Below are positions 43,803 to 53,399 of a stretch of DNA of 64,000 nucleotides, one piece after another. The notes beneath the pieces were generated by a model, which saw only the letters and a program-made list of their open reading frames with translations, was not told the DNA's origin and did not search any database. Both the position numbers and the translations under genes were made by a program. Positions within the stretch are counted from its first letter, which is position 1, and each line of letters begins with the position of its first letter. Source of the DNA: an uncultured Rhodospirillaceae bacterium (GTDB lineage Bacteria; Pseudomonadota; Alphaproteobacteria; Azospirillales; Azospirillaceae); contig CALBDS010000061.1 of NCBI GenBank assembly GCA_937927415.1, forward strand, positions 124,001-188,000, written 5' to 3'.

Positions 43803-45353
43803 TCAGGATTGGGAGGCGGCCCCGGCCATCATCAGCCCCAGCCGGCGTTCATCGGCGGCATCGGGGGTGGTTTCCCCCACCAGCGCACCGTCGAACATCA
43901 CCAGAATCCGGTCGGACAGGGCGAGGATCTCGTCCAATTCCACCGACACCAGCAAAATCGCCTTTCCCGCGGCCCGCAGGTCCAGCAGGCGGCGGTGGAT
44001 GACGTCGATGGCGCCGATGTCCACCCCACGGGTGGGTTGCCCGACCAGCAACAGGGCGGGGTCGGCCTCGATCTCGCGGGCGAGCACGATCTTCTGCTGG
44101 TTGCCGCCGGAAAAGCCCGACACCGGCAGGGACACGTCGCGGGGGCGCACGTCATAGCGGTCCATCACCGCCGCGCACCGCGCCTTGATCGCCCGCCAGC
44201 GCATCAACAGCCGCCCCGTCAGCGCCGAATCGCCGTGGTGGCCGAGAATCAGGTTCTCATAAGCAGGAAAGCCGGTGACCAGCCCCACCTTCTGCCGATC
44301 CTCGGGCACATGGGCCACGCCCAGCCGGCGCAGCCCGCCGGCGGTGAACAGGTCGGGGCGGGCGGTCAGGTCCAGCCCCGTCAGCCGCACCCGCCCACCG
44401 GCGACGGGGCGCATCCCCGCCAGCGCCTCCAGCAGTTCCAACTGGCCGTTGCCGGAGACTCCGGCGATTCCCACCACCTCCCCCGCCCGCACCTGGAAAC
44501 TGACGCCGCGCACCCGCTCCCGGCCATCGGCACCAAGGACCCGCAGCCGCTCCACCTCCAGCACCGGGGCGCCGAGGGTGGCGGCGGGTTTGTCCACGGT
44601 CAGCGGCACCGTGCGGCCGACCATGCGTTCGGCCAGCGCCTCCCGCTTGGTGGCCGCGGTCGCCAGGGTGTCCACCACCCGGCCCCGCCGCATCACCGTC
44701 ACCCGGTCGGTCAGGGCCATGATCTCCCGCAGCTTGTGGGTGATGATGACGATGGTCTTGCCCTGGGCGCGCAAGGCCCGCAGCACGCGGAACAGGTGGA
44801 CGGTTTCCGGCGGGGTCAGCACGCCGGTCGGCTCGTCGAGGATCAGCAGGTCGGCGCCACGGTAGAGCGCCTTCAGAATTTCCACCCGCTGCTGGGCACC
44901 CACCGGCAGTTCCCCCACCGGGCGCTCCAGATCCACCTCCAGCCCGTAATCGCGGGCCAGCCGTTCCAGTTCCCGGCGGGCGTGGGCCAGGGCCGGGCCG
45001 ATCAGCCGCCCGCCCTCCGCCCCCAACAGCACGTTTTCCAGGGCGGTGAAGGTGTCCACCAGCATGAAGTGCTGGTGGACCATCCCCACCCCGCGGCGGA
45101 TGGCGTCGGCGGGGGAGCGGCAGGCCAGCGGCTCCCCGTTCAGCCGCACGGTGCCCGAATCGGGGCGGAGGTAGCCGTAGACGATGGACATCACCGTCGT
45201 CTTGCCGGCCCCGTTCTCGCCGATGATTCCGTGAATGGTGCCGCGCGCCACCGACAGCGACACCGCGACGTTGGCATGGTTGGCACCGAACCATTTGTCG
45301 ATGCCGCATAATTCCAGTGCCGGCGGCTCCCCCGCCGACGGGGCGGTCGTCAT
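43803..45353 (-). CDS. Nucleoside ABC importer ATP-binding protein, double domain (BMP-type system)
   Basis: 516 residues with two ABC domains in one chain. The first has Walker A GENGAGKTT and QQRVEILKAL with LILDEPT; the second has the usual degenerate Walker A GVSGNGQ, FSGGNQQKIVLAREI and LLVGQPTRGVDIGA. This is the NupO/YufO/RnsB arrangement. It starts 11 bp after the binding-protein stop. The second domain's altered Walker A is normal in this family. A downstream unknown gene with its own upstream region separates it from the permeases. Confidence 0.94.
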   Translation of the reverse strand: MTTAPSAGEPPALELCGIDKWFGANHANVAVSLSVARGTIHGIIGENGAGKTTVMSIVYGYLRPDSGTVRLNGEPLACRSPADAIRRGVGMVHQHFMLVDTFTALENVLLGAEGGRLIGPALAHARRELERLARDYGLEVDLERPVGELPVGAQQRVEILKALYRGADLLILDEPTGVLTPPETVHLFRVLRALRAQGKTIVIITHKLREIMALTDRVTVMRRGRVVDTLATAATKREALAERMVGRTVPLTVDKPAATLGAPVLEVERLRVLGADGRERVRGVSFQVRAGEVVGIAGVSGNGQLELLEALAGMRPVAGGRVRLTGLDLTARPDLFTAGGLRRLGVAHVPEDRQKVGLVTGFPAYENLILGHHGDSALTGRLLMRWRAIKARCAAVMDRYDVRPRDVSLPVSGFSGGNQQKIVLAREIEADPALLLVGQPTRGVDIGAIDVIHRRLLDLRAAGKAILLVSVELDEILALSDRILVMFDGALVGETTPDAADERRLGLMMAGAASQS

Positions 45354-45364
45354 GGCGGGATGCG

Positions 45365-46366
45365 TCACGGCTGATAGGGCTGGACCGTCAGCGTGCCGGC
45401 GATGATCCCGGCCCGCGCCTCCTCCACCGCCTTTTCCATGGCGGGGGAGATCAGGGCGCGGTTGTGCTCGTCGATGGCATAGCCCACCCCGTCTTCCTTC
45501 AGGCCCAGCGCCTGATGGCCGGCGGTCCAGGTGCCCGCCCTGGCGGCGGCGAAGCAGTCGTAAACCGCCACATCCACCCGCTTGATCATCGAGGTCAGAA
45601 CCTTGCCGGGGTGCAGGTGGTTCTGGTTGGAATCGACGCCGATTCCCAGCTTGCCGGCATCGGCCGCGGCCTGCAGCACCCCCAGCCCGGTGGCCCCGGC
45701 GGCGGCGAACACCACGTCGGCGCCGCGCCCGAACTGGCTGACCGCCAGTTCCGCCCCGCGGGCGGGATCGCGCCACGCCGTCGGGGTGGTGCCGGCCATG
45801 TTGACGATCACCGCGCCGTCGGGCCGGGTGTGGCGCACGCCCTGTTCATAACCGGCCAGGAAGTTGCGGATCAGCGGAATGTCCATGCCGCCGACGAAGC
45901 CCACGGTGCCGGTCCGCGACGCCATGGCCGCCAGGATGCCGACCAGAAAGGATCCCTCGTGCTCCTTGAAGGTCAGGGAACGGACGTTGGGCAGGTCCAG
46001 CTTCTCATCGATCAGGCAGAATTTGGTGTCGGGGAATTCCCGCGCCACCTTTTCCAGCGGGGCGGCCTGGGCAAAGCCCATGGCGACCACCACCGTGGCG
46101 CCGCGGCGGGCCAGGGTGCGCAGCCCCTGTTCCCGCTGGGTTTCGTTGGTCACCCCGAAATCGCGGTAGGCGATGCCGGTGTCATGCGCGAACCGCTCCG
46201 CCCCGCGGTAGGCGGCTTCGTTGAAGGATTTGTCGAACTTGCCGCCCATGTCATAGACGACCGCGGGGACGAAATCCGCCGACACCGCCGGTCCCGGTGA
46301 CGCCGCCATGGCAACGGTGCCCAGCGCCAGCATCATCACCGCCCGAATCCGTCCCATGGCCGTCAT
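45365..46366 (-). CDS. BMP-family periplasmic nucleoside-binding protein
   Basis: 333 residues with a signal peptide (MGRIRAVMMLALGTVAMAAS) and the Bmp/Med fold: VPAVVYDMGGKFDKSFNEAAYRGAERF, GFVGGMDIPLIRNFLAGYEQG and GVDSNQNH. Family members bind purine and pyrimidine nucleosides (TmpC/PnrA, RnsA/NupN). It is not an evident lipoprotein, since no lipobox Cys is present. The ATG at 46366 with AAGGGG upstream was chosen. It is the first gene of the uptake/salvage cluster running to deoA. Confidence 0.93.
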   Translation of the reverse strand: MTAMGRIRAVMMLALGTVAMAASPGPAVSADFVPAVVYDMGGKFDKSFNEAAYRGAERFAHDTGIAYRDFGVTNETQREQGLRTLARRGATVVVAMGFAQAAPLEKVAREFPDTKFCLIDEKLDLPNVRSLTFKEHEGSFLVGILAAMASRTGTVGFVGGMDIPLIRNFLAGYEQGVRHTRPDGAVIVNMAGTTPTAWRDPARGAELAVSQFGRGADVVFAAAGATGLGVLQAAADAGKLGIGVDSNQNHLHPGKVLTSMIKRVDVAVYDCFAAARAGTWTAGHQALGLKEDGVGYAIDEHNRALISPAMEKAVEEARAGIIAGTLTVQPYQP

Positions 46367-46566
46367 GCCCGCCCCTTTCCACCGCGTCCCGGATTGTCTG
46401 GGGGACAATAGCGGGGCACCCGAACCGGCAACAGGGGAAATGCACACCACCCCCGCCGGGACAGAACATTGACTTCACAACAGGCGGACGGATATCACCC
46501 CAGCCTATGAGTAAAGGTGAATGATCCGGGGCCTTACCCATAGGAACAGTCCGGGATTAGGAAAGG

Positions 46567-47250
46567 ATGCAGCCTGTGCTGACGGAAATGCTGATGGTGC
46601 TGATACAAGGCATCGTTCTGGGCGTTGCCATCGCCGCCCCCGTCGGCCCCATCGGTTTGCTGTGCATCCGCCGCACCATCGAACACGGGCCGTTCCTGGG
46701 CTTTACCACCGGCATGGGGGCGGCGGTGGCCGATACCTTTTATGGCGCCATCGCCGCGTTCGGCGTGTCGGCGGCCCTCAGCTTTCTGACCGGGCACCAG
46801 ACGCTGTTCCGCGTGGTCGGCGGGGTGTTCATGCTGGCGGTGGCGGTGCGCACCTTCCGCCAGACGCCGGCGGCAGAGGAGAAGGAGGTGGAAAGCGCGC
46901 TGCGACTCAACGCCTCGGCCGTTCGCGGTTTCTTCACCGCCCTGACCCTGACCCTGACCAATCCGGCGACCATCCTGGCCTTCATCGCCGTGTTCGCGGG
47001 CTTCGGGCTGGGGGCCAAGCTGGACCGTTTCGACGCCGCCACGCTGGTGCTGGGGGTGTTCATCGGGTCCGCCGGCTGGTGGCTGGCGCTGGCGTCGGGG
47101 GTGGCCGCCGTGCGCCACCGCATCACCGAGGATGGGTTGACCCTGCTGAACCATGTGACCGGGATCGGGCTGGCGCTGTTCGCCGCCTGGGCGCTGGGCA
47201 CCGCGGCCCTCAACGAATTCTGGCCCGGCTGGGAATTCTGGGCCGGCTGA
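46567..47250 (+). CDS. LysE/RhtB-family exporter
   Basis: 227-residue inner-membrane protein with six helices and the LysE-family start IAAPVGPIGLLCIRRTIEHG, plus the second conserved segment LTLTNPATILAFIAVFAGFG. Such proteins export amino acids or related metabolites. A GGAAAGG ribosome site lies next to the ATG. It is divergent from the nucleoside cluster and is followed by a stem-loop; there is no co-transcribed partner. Confidence 0.92.
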   Translation: MQPVLTEMLMVLIQGIVLGVAIAAPVGPIGLLCIRRTIEHGPFLGFTTGMGAAVADTFYGAIAAFGVSAALSFLTGHQTLFRVVGGVFMLAVAVRTFRQTPAAEEKEVESALRLNASAVRGFFTALTLTLTNPATILAFIAVFAGFGLGAKLDRFDAATLVLGVFIGSAGWWLALASGVAAVRHRITEDGLTLLNHVTGIGLALFAAWALGTAALNEFWPGWEFWAG

Positions 47251-47592
47251 TCGCCGTAACCGCCCGCGGGAACGGGTCAGGGATTAGGGGCGGGCGGGCA
47301 CCGTCAAGGAGGCCGGGAATGATGGCGCCCGCCCGTCCGCGGAACCACCCCAGCACCGATCAAAGGTGAGGTGGTTCCGGGCCGTTCCCCCGCCGCGCAC
47401 CCGGCGGAGGAAAGAGACAAAAGCAACGAATGCAAAGTATTTTTCGTGTCTTTTGAAAAGAGACGCTCTTTGCACCCGTCCGGCGACTGTTTTGCTTATC
47501 GTCCATGCGGCAGTTTTGAACTCCTCCAAACATGACTCGATTGACCCTACCCGTCCAATTGTTTTTTCCAACCGCTGTGATAGGAAGGGGCA
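47251..47592. other. 342-bp intergenic region with a strong stem-loop
   Basis: Between the LysE exporter and oxyR. GGAACCACC (47341-47349) and GGTGGTTCC (47370-47378) form a perfect 9-bp stem with a second CACC/GGTG stem inside; there is no T-run after it. The rest is moderately AT-rich (47420-47590) and carries the oxyR promoter region with the ribosome site AGGAAGGGG. A small hairpin lies near 47449-47466. No gene is evident. Confidence 0.55.
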
Positions 47593-48507
47593 ATGAGCGA
47601 TGCCGTGACCCTGCGCCAGTTGCGCTATCTCGTTGCCGTTGCCGACACCTTGCATTTCGGGCGGGCGGCGGCGGCCTGTCACGTCAGCCAGCCCAGCCTG
47701 TCCACCCAGATCCAGCAGTTGGAAGACGCCCTGGGGGTGGGGCTGGTGGAGCGCACCCAGCGCCGGGTGCTGCTGACCCCCGCCGGGCGGGAGGTGGTGG
47801 CCCGCGCCCGCCGCATTCTGGGAGAGGTCAGCGATCTGGCCGCCTTTGCCCGCGGGGCCGGGGTGCCGCTGTCGGGTGAATTGCGGCTGGGGGTGATTCC
47901 GACCCTGGCGCCCTATTACCTGCCGGGGGTTCTGCCGGCGCTGCGCCGGGACCACCCCGACCTGAAGCTGCTGCTGCGCGAGGATCTGACCGGCCGCCTG
48001 CTGGACATGCTGCGGGCCGGACGGCTGGACGCGCTGATCTTGGCCCTGCCCGTCGAGGATCCGGGGCTGGAAACCGCCCCGCTGTTCGACGAGCCGTTCC
48101 ATGTGGCGATGCCCGCCGGCCATCCCCTGGCCACCCACCCCACGGTGACCGAGGGCGACCTGCAGGGCGAACGGCTGTTGCTGCTGGAGGACGGCCATTG
48201 TTTCCGCGATCAGGCCCTGGCGGTGTGCGGTTTCGACGCGACGGGCGGGGAGCGTGACGGCTTTGCCGGCACCTCGCTGAACACCCTGTGCGAGATGGTG
48301 GCGGGGCGAATCGGCGTCACCCTGCTGCCGGCCCTGGCCGCCGCCCGCGCCCCGGCGGGGGTGGAAACCCGCCCCTTCGCCGCCCCGGCCCCGTCGCGGC
48401 GCATGGGGCTGGTGTGGCGCCGCGGCAGCCCGCGGGACGGGGAACTGACCCTGCTGGCCGATTACCTGCGCGCCCATGTCCCGCCCGGCGTCACGCCGGC
48501 CGCATAA
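47593..48507 (+). CDS. oxyR: LysR-family peroxide sensor OxyR
   Basis: 304-residue LysR regulator with an N-terminal winged HTH (RQLRYLVAVADTLHFGRAAAACHVSQPSLSTQI). The OxyR redox pair is present: C203 and C212 (HCFRDQALAVC), nine residues apart as in E. coli C199/C208. Peroxide oxidation to the disulfide should switch DNA binding and activate antioxidant genes, none of which (katG, ahpC) lies next to it here. The start follows AGGAAGGGGCA. Confidence 0.9.
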   Translation: MSDAVTLRQLRYLVAVADTLHFGRAAAACHVSQPSLSTQIQQLEDALGVGLVERTQRRVLLTPAGREVVARARRILGEVSDLAAFARGAGVPLSGELRLGVIPTLAPYYLPGVLPALRRDHPDLKLLLREDLTGRLLDMLRAGRLDALILALPVEDPGLETAPLFDEPFHVAMPAGHPLATHPTVTEGDLQGERLLLLEDGHCFRDQALAVCGFDATGGERDGFAGTSLNTLCEMVAGRIGVTLLPALAAARAPAGVETRPFAAPAPSRRMGLVWRRGSPRDGELTLLADYLRAHVPPGVTPAA

Positions 48508-48580
48508 CGGGGCCACGCGCGTTTCGGGTCCCTGTGCTACCATCCGCCGCCCCCTCCACCCCCCGATGCCCCCGTCCGCG

Positions 48581-49603
48581 ATGCGCCACCGTCTGTCCAC
48601 CGCCGCGCTGCTGGCGGTGCTTGCCCTGCCCGCCCAGGCCCAGCACCCCGCCCCACCATCGCATCCCACCCCGCACCCCGCGGCGGAGGCATCCCCGCCC
48701 CCCGCGGCGGAACCGGAACCGACTCCAGCCCCGCCGGCGGCCGCACCACCCGCCACGCCGCCCGCCGAACCCGCCGGTCCCCGCCCGCTGGCCGATATCC
48801 TCGGCGCCATCGACACGGTGGATTCGCAGCTTCTGGGCCTGCTGAACCAGCGGGCGGCACTGGTGACCGAAGCGCAAGGGGCGGAGACGGAGACGATTCG
48901 CCCGGCGTTCCGGCCGGGACGGCGGGCGGCCCTGCTGCGGCGGCTGGCGGTGGACAACCGCGGGCCGCTGCCGTCCAGCGCCCTGGCGCGCATCTGGACG
49001 GAGATCATCGGCGCATCGATTCGCACCGAACGGCCGCTGACCGTCGCCTTTGCCGGCCATGAAACCATCGCCGCCCCGCTGGCGGTGGAGTATTTCGGCA
49101 GCGGCATGACCATGGTGCGCGCCCGCACCCCCGACGCGCTGCTGGAGATGGTGGCGACCGAACAGGCCGATGTGGGGGTGGTCGAACTGGAAGCCGGCGA
49201 CGAGTCCGGCCGCTGGTGGCGCCGCCTGCTGGAGCCGGTGAACGGCACCAGCTTGCGGGTGGTGGCCCGCCTGCCCTTCCTGCCGCCCGCCCCCGGCCAT
49301 GTGCGGGCCACCGGGTACGTGGTGGCCCGGTTCGAGGCCGACCCATCCGGCCGCGACAAGCTGCTGCTGGCGGTGGACGCCGATGCCGGTACCACGGCCA
49401 AGGCCGCGGGGACCGCGCTGGGCGTTCTGGGCTGGCGCGGGGTGTCGGTGCTGGATCAGGGCGATACCGATTCGGGACGCGGCTTTCTGGTGGAGGCCGA
49501 ACAGCCCGAAACCCTGCCGCCCGCCCCCGATCCGGCATCGGGTGCGCTGGATCGGGTGGTGGTGGTGGGCCGCTACGCCGCCCCGCTGGCGGCGGGGGAA
49601 TAG
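48581..49603 (+). CDS. Exported chorismate-mutase-like protein, probably catalytically degenerate
   Basis: 340 residues. A signal peptide (MRHRLSTAALLAVLALPAQA) is followed by a Pro/Ala/Glu-rich spacer to about residue 66, an AroQ-type chorismate mutase helix bundle at about 68-150 (LADILGAIDTVDSQLLGLLNQRA; LARIWTEIIGASIRTE), and a C-terminal alpha/beta region of ~185 residues seen in a family of alphaproteobacterial chorismate-mutase proteins. Hand alignment to E. coli AroQ puts Leu at R11 (L74) and Glu at K39 (E102), keeping R28 (R91), so activity is doubtful. Starts at 48566 or 48581 are both possible. It is convergent with a TrpXYZ-type importer, hinting at aromatic metabolite handling. 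Confidence 0.75.
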   Translation: MRHRLSTAALLAVLALPAQAQHPAPPSHPTPHPAAEASPPPAAEPEPTPAPPAAAPPATPPAEPAGPRPLADILGAIDTVDSQLLGLLNQRAALVTEAQGAETETIRPAFRPGRRAALLRRLAVDNRGPLPSSALARIWTEIIGASIRTERPLTVAFAGHETIAAPLAVEYFGSGMTMVRARTPDALLEMVATEQADVGVVELEAGDESGRWWRRLLEPVNGTSLRVVARLPFLPPAPGHVRATGYVVARFEADPSGRDKLLLAVDADAGTTAKAAGTALGVLGWRGVSVLDQGDTDSGRGFLVEAEQPETLPPAPDPASGALDRVVVVGRYAAPLAAGE

Positions 49604-49628
49604 CGGTCCCCACCGTCAGGCGGTGCCG

Positions 49629-50426
49629 TCAGCCGATCAACAAAGCGTCGTCGGTGATGTCCTCGCCCCCGCGCTGGCGGGCGAACAGGGCCAGCAGGTG
49701 GGGCACGTCCAGCCCGGCCCGCTCCTCCCCCGCCACGTCGAGCGCGATTCGGCCTTCGTGCAGCATCAAGGTGCGGTGGCCGTAATCCAGCGCCTGCCGC
49801 ATGCTGTGGGTGACCATCAGCGCCGTCAGGCCGTTGTCATCCACCACCCGGCGGGTAAGGTGGAGCACGAATTCCGCCGTGCCGGGGTCCAGCGCCGCGG
49901 TGTGCTCGTCCAGCAGCAGGATCTTCGATCCCGACAGCGCCGCCATCACCAGGCTGACCGCCTGCCGCTGGCCGCCGGACAGCAGCCCCATGCGGTCGCC
50001 CAGCCGGTTTTCCAGCCCCAGCCCCAATGCGGCGATGCGGTCGCGGAACAGATGCCGCCGGTCGTGGCTGAGCGCCGGGGCCAGCCCGCGGCGCCGTCCG
50101 CGGGCGGCGGCCAGGGCCATGTTCTCCTCGATGGTCAGGGTGGCGCAGCTTCCGGCCAGCGGATCCTGGAACACGCGGGCCACCAGCCCGGCCCGCCGCG
50201 GGGTGGACCAGCGGGTGACGTTGGTGCCGTCGATGGCAATCGACCCGCCGTCGGCCAGCACGTCACCGGCCAGCGCGCCGAGGAAGGTGGACTTCCCCGC
50301 CCCGTTGGAGCCGATGACGGTGACGAACTGCCCTTCGGGAATGGTCACGCTGATGCCCCGCAACGCCGGTTTTTCCAGCGGCGTGCCGGGGTTGAAGGTG
50401 ACGTGGAGATCCTTCACCTCGATCAT
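49629..50426 (-). CDS. ABC importer ATP-binding protein (TrpZ-like)
   Basis: 265-residue nucleotide-binding protein: Walker A GSNGAGKST, signature LSGGQRQAVSLVMA, Walker B ILLLDEHTAALDP and switch VTHSMRQALDYG. The EH instead of EP in Walker B is characteristic of this importer group. ATGA overlap with the permease gene (50423-50426). It energises a three-gene importer with an ABC_sub_bind-type binding protein. Confidence 0.93.
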   Translation of the reverse strand: MIEVKDLHVTFNPGTPLEKPALRGISVTIPEGQFVTVIGSNGAGKSTFLGALAGDVLADGGSIAIDGTNVTRWSTPRRAGLVARVFQDPLAGSCATLTIEENMALAAARGRRRGLAPALSHDRRHLFRDRIAALGLGLENRLGDRMGLLSGGQRQAVSLVMAALSGSKILLLDEHTAALDPGTAEFVLHLTRRVVDDNGLTALMVTHSMRQALDYGHRTLMLHEGRIALDVAGEERAGLDVPHLLALFARQRGGEDITDDALLIG

Positions 50427-51316
50427 GCTGCGGCCCTCCGGGCTTTCCGCCGGGCTTTCAGCCGCGGCAGGATCAGCGCCACCGCCACCAGCACCGCCGT
50501 CACCAGATTGAGGTCGGAGGCCTGCAACCCGATGGCATCGGCCGACAGGGCGAACTGCACCGCCAGACGGTAGAGGATCGACCCGGCGACACAGGCGGTC
50601 AGCGCCCACACCATGCCTTTCAGCGGCAGCACGGTTTCCCCGACGATCACCGCCGCCAGCCCCACCACGATGGTTCCCATGCCGGTGGTGACGTCGGCAA
50701 AACCGTTGGTCTGGGCGAACAGCGCCCCCGCCAGCCCGACCAGCCCGTTGGACAGCGCGATGCCCAGCCCCACCTGCCGCCCGGTGTCGATGCCTTGCGC
50801 GCGGGCCATGCGCGGGTTGACGCCGGTCGCCCGCATGGCCAGCCCCGATTCGGTGGACAGGAACCACGCCAGCAGCAGCACCGTCACCACCACGAACACC
50901 AGAACCAGCAGCGGGCGCAGCAGGTGGTCCGGCAGCCCCAGCCCCGCGAACGGTGTGAGCACCGTGTCCTGCATGATGATGGCGACGTTGGGCCGCCCCA
51001 TGATCCGCAGGTTGATGGAGAACAGCGCGATCATGGTCAGGATGCTGGCCAGCAGGTGCAGGATGTGGAAGCGCAGGTTCAAGACCGCCGTCACCAGCCC
51101 GGCCCCCGCCCCGGCCAGCACCGCGGCCAGGGTGGCAAGCCACGGGTTGGCGCCGGCGACGATCAGCGTCGCCGCCACCGCCGCCCCCAGCGGAAAGCTG
51201 CCGTCCACGGTCAGGTCGGGAAAGTCCAGCACCCGGAACGACAGGAACACGCCCAGCGCCACCAGGGCATAGACCAGCCCGATTTCCACGGCCCCGAAAA
51301 AGGCGATTTCACTCAT
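50423..51316 (-). CDS. ABC importer permease (TrpY-like)
   Basis: 297-residue inner-membrane permease with eight to nine helices. FRVLDFPDLTVDGSFPLGAAV and GLSNGLVGLAG-like motifs are typical of the permease partner of ABC_sub_bind proteins. It begins 13 bp after the binding-protein stop. Members carry tryptophan or tyrosine (TrpXYZ of streptococci) or other small molecules. Confidence 0.92.
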   Translation of the reverse strand: MSEIAFFGAVEIGLVYALVALGVFLSFRVLDFPDLTVDGSFPLGAAVAATLIVAGANPWLATLAAVLAGAGAGLVTAVLNLRFHILHLLASILTMIALFSINLRIMGRPNVAIIMQDTVLTPFAGLGLPDHLLRPLLVLVFVVVTVLLLAWFLSTESGLAMRATGVNPRMARAQGIDTGRQVGLGIALSNGLVGLAGALFAQTNGFADVTTGMGTIVVGLAAVIVGETVLPLKGMVWALTACVAGSILYRLAVQFALSADAIGLQASDLNLVTAVLVAVALILPRLKARRKARRAAA

Positions 51317-51329
51317 GATGATGGCCGGG

Positions 51330-52301
51330 TCAGGGAATGATCTTGGTCGCGCGCCGGGTCACCGATTCCGGCACCGCCACGCCCATGGCGGCGGCGGCCT
51401 TGGCATTGATCACCAGATCGGAGCCGCGGCCCAGTTCGACCGGAATGCTGCCGGGCTTTTCCCCCTTCAGCACCCGCACGACCATGGCGCCGGTCTGCTC
51501 GCCGATCTGGCGGTAGTTGAAGCCGATGGTGGCGACCGCCCCGCGGGCCACGCTTTCGCTGTCGGCGGCGAACACCGGCAGCTTGGACTGGGCGCCCACG
51601 GCCAGCAGCCCTTCCAACGCCGACACCACCGTGTTGTCGAGCGGCACATACACGGCGTCCACCTTGCCCACCAGCCCGCGGCCGGCGGCCTGGACGTCGG
51701 CGGACTTGGCCGCGGCGGCCTCCACCACCGTCAGGCCGCGCGCGGCGGCGGCGTCCTTCAGCGCCTTGACCATGGAAACCGAGTTGGTTTCGCCGGGGTT
51801 GTAGACCACGCCGATGCGCTTGGCCGCCGGCACCATCTCGGCGATCAGGGCCAAATGGTCGGCGACCGGGGCCATGTCCGACACGCCGGTGACGTTGGTG
51901 CCGGAAGCCTCCAGCGACCGGACCAACTGCGCCCCCACCGGGTCGGTCACCACCGAAAACACCACCGGCAGGTCGCGGGTGGCCGCCACCACCGCCTGGG
52001 CCGAGGGGGTGGAGATCGGCACGATCACGTCCGGCTTCTGCCCGATGAAACGGCGGGCGATCTGGGCGGCGGTGGCAGGATTGCCCTGGGCGCTCTGGAA
52101 TTCGATGGTCAGCCCGGCACCGGCCTTGTACCCCGCATCGGCCAGGGCGGCGATCACGCCTTCGCGCACCGCATCCAGGGCCGGATGCTCGACGATGGCG
52201 GTGATGGCGACGGTCTTGCCGTCCGCCGCCTGCACCCCGCCGACACCGCAGGCCAGCGCCAGGGCAACCGCGGCCCCGGCCACAACGCGCATCATGCTCA
52301 T
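51330..52301 (-). CDS. ABC importer binding protein (ABC_sub_bind / TrpX-like)
   Basis: 323 residues with a signal peptide (VVAGAAVALALACGVGGVQAA) and the family features VAITAIVEHPALDAVREGVIAAL, PDVIVPISTPSAQAV, IGVVYNPGETNS and VPLDNTVVSALEGL. The family includes tryptophan/tyrosine-binding TrpX. It heads the importer operon; the opposing gene is a chorismate-mutase-like protein, which favours an aromatic ligand, but this is only contextual. Confidence 0.92.
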   Translation of the reverse strand: MSMMRVVAGAAVALALACGVGGVQAADGKTVAITAIVEHPALDAVREGVIAALADAGYKAGAGLTIEFQSAQGNPATAAQIARRFIGQKPDVIVPISTPSAQAVVAATRDLPVVFSVVTDPVGAQLVRSLEASGTNVTGVSDMAPVADHLALIAEMVPAAKRIGVVYNPGETNSVSMVKALKDAAAARGLTVVEAAAAKSADVQAAGRGLVGKVDAVYVPLDNTVVSALEGLLAVGAQSKLPVFAADSESVARGAVATIGFNYRQIGEQTGAMVVRVLKGEKPGSIPVELGRGSDLVINAKAAAAMGVAVPESVTRRATKIIP

Positions 52302-52341
52302 GTCTCTCTTCCCCCGTTATCGGTTCCTGGTCATGGCCGCA

Positions 52342-53280
52342 TCACGCCGGACGGCCCAGCGATTCCATCAGCTCGCGCCATTCCCGCTTGCTGAGGCCGC
52401 TGTCTTCCTGGGTCACCGCGTCCCCGGCCAGCAGGCGCTTCACCACGTCCAGCCCGGTGCGGGACAGGTGCGCGCCCCCCATGCGGTATTCGCTGAAGGC
52501 GTCGAACACCGCCGGCACCCACCGCCGGACCACATCCAGCATGGCTTCGGCGTAGACGCGGATCTCGTACTGCGCGTGGCTGTCGGCCCGCAGCGACAGG
52601 AAATGCAGAAGGTTGTGCAGATCCACCTTCCAATACCACTGAGTATAGTAGTTCAGTGGCAGGTTCATGCGCGCCAGTTCGCGCGCCAGCCCCTGGGCGT
52701 TGGGATCGGCGGGGGCGCCGTCGGCGTCGAGATTGAGCATCGATTCGTAATGGGCATAGCAGGTTTCGGCATCCTGACGCAGCAGGGCCAGAACACGCGC
52801 CGCCTCGTCCCCCTCCAGCACCGCACCGCGGCCCTGGCGGTTGTCGGCGGACTGGGCGCCCAGATGTTCGGGGGCCGGAATGTAGAACTCGCGGTCGAGG
52901 ATGGAGTAGCGCGCGGAATATTCGTTGACGTTGGCGGTGCGGTGGCGAATCCACTGCCGCGCCACGAAGATGGGCAGCTTGACGTGGAATTTGATCTCGC
53001 ACATCTCGAACGGGGTCGAATGGCGGTGGCGCATCAGATACTTGATGAGGCCGGCGTCCTCGCTGACCTTCTTGGTGCCGCGGCCATAGGACACGCGGGC
53101 GGCCTGCACCACGGCGGCGTCATCGCCCATATAATCGATGACCCGCACGAAACCGTGGTCCAGCACCGGCAGCGGCTCGTACAGGATCTCTTCCAGGGCG
53201 GGCACGGTGGCCCGGCGGGTGACGGCGGACGCGGCGCGCGCGCGGTCGATGTCGGCGCGCTGATCGGGTGTGATGGACAT
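52342..53280 (-). CDS. thyX: FAD-dependent thymidylate synthase
   Basis: 312-residue flavoenzyme converting dUMP to dTMP with methylene-tetrahydrofolate and NADPH. The ThyX signature RHRTANVNEYSARYS is intact, with QWIRHR before it, and SRTGLDVVKRLL near the C-terminus. The ATG at 53280 has GGAG upstream; an in-frame ATG 15 codons earlier gives no extra homology. Length is typical for alphaproteobacteria. It lies divergent from ssrA. Confidence 0.95.
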   Translation of the reverse strand: MSITPDQRADIDRARAASAVTRRATVPALEEILYEPLPVLDHGFVRVIDYMGDDAAVVQAARVSYGRGTKKVSEDAGLIKYLMRHRHSTPFEMCEIKFHVKLPIFVARQWIRHRTANVNEYSARYSILDREFYIPAPEHLGAQSADNRQGRGAVLEGDEAARVLALLRQDAETCYAHYESMLNLDADGAPADPNAQGLARELARMNLPLNYYTQWYWKVDLHNLLHFLSLRADSHAQYEIRVYAEAMLDVVRRWVPAVFDAFSEYRMGGAHLSRTGLDVVKRLLAGDAVTQEDSGLSKREWRELMESLGRPA

Positions 53281-53399
53281 GGGAACTCCGGCCATAAGAC
53301 TGCGGCGCACTCTATAACGGCCCGCGGCACCCGGCCCAACAGTCATGTGAGCAGGCCAGAGGGGCATGTCATCACAGCCCCCTTTCCATGGGACGCGAA

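Noticed and set aside
46469..46497. TTGACT/GATATC as a promoter for the LysE exporter
   Set aside because: The spacer is 16 bp and the -10 box is poor; not better than chance in this region.
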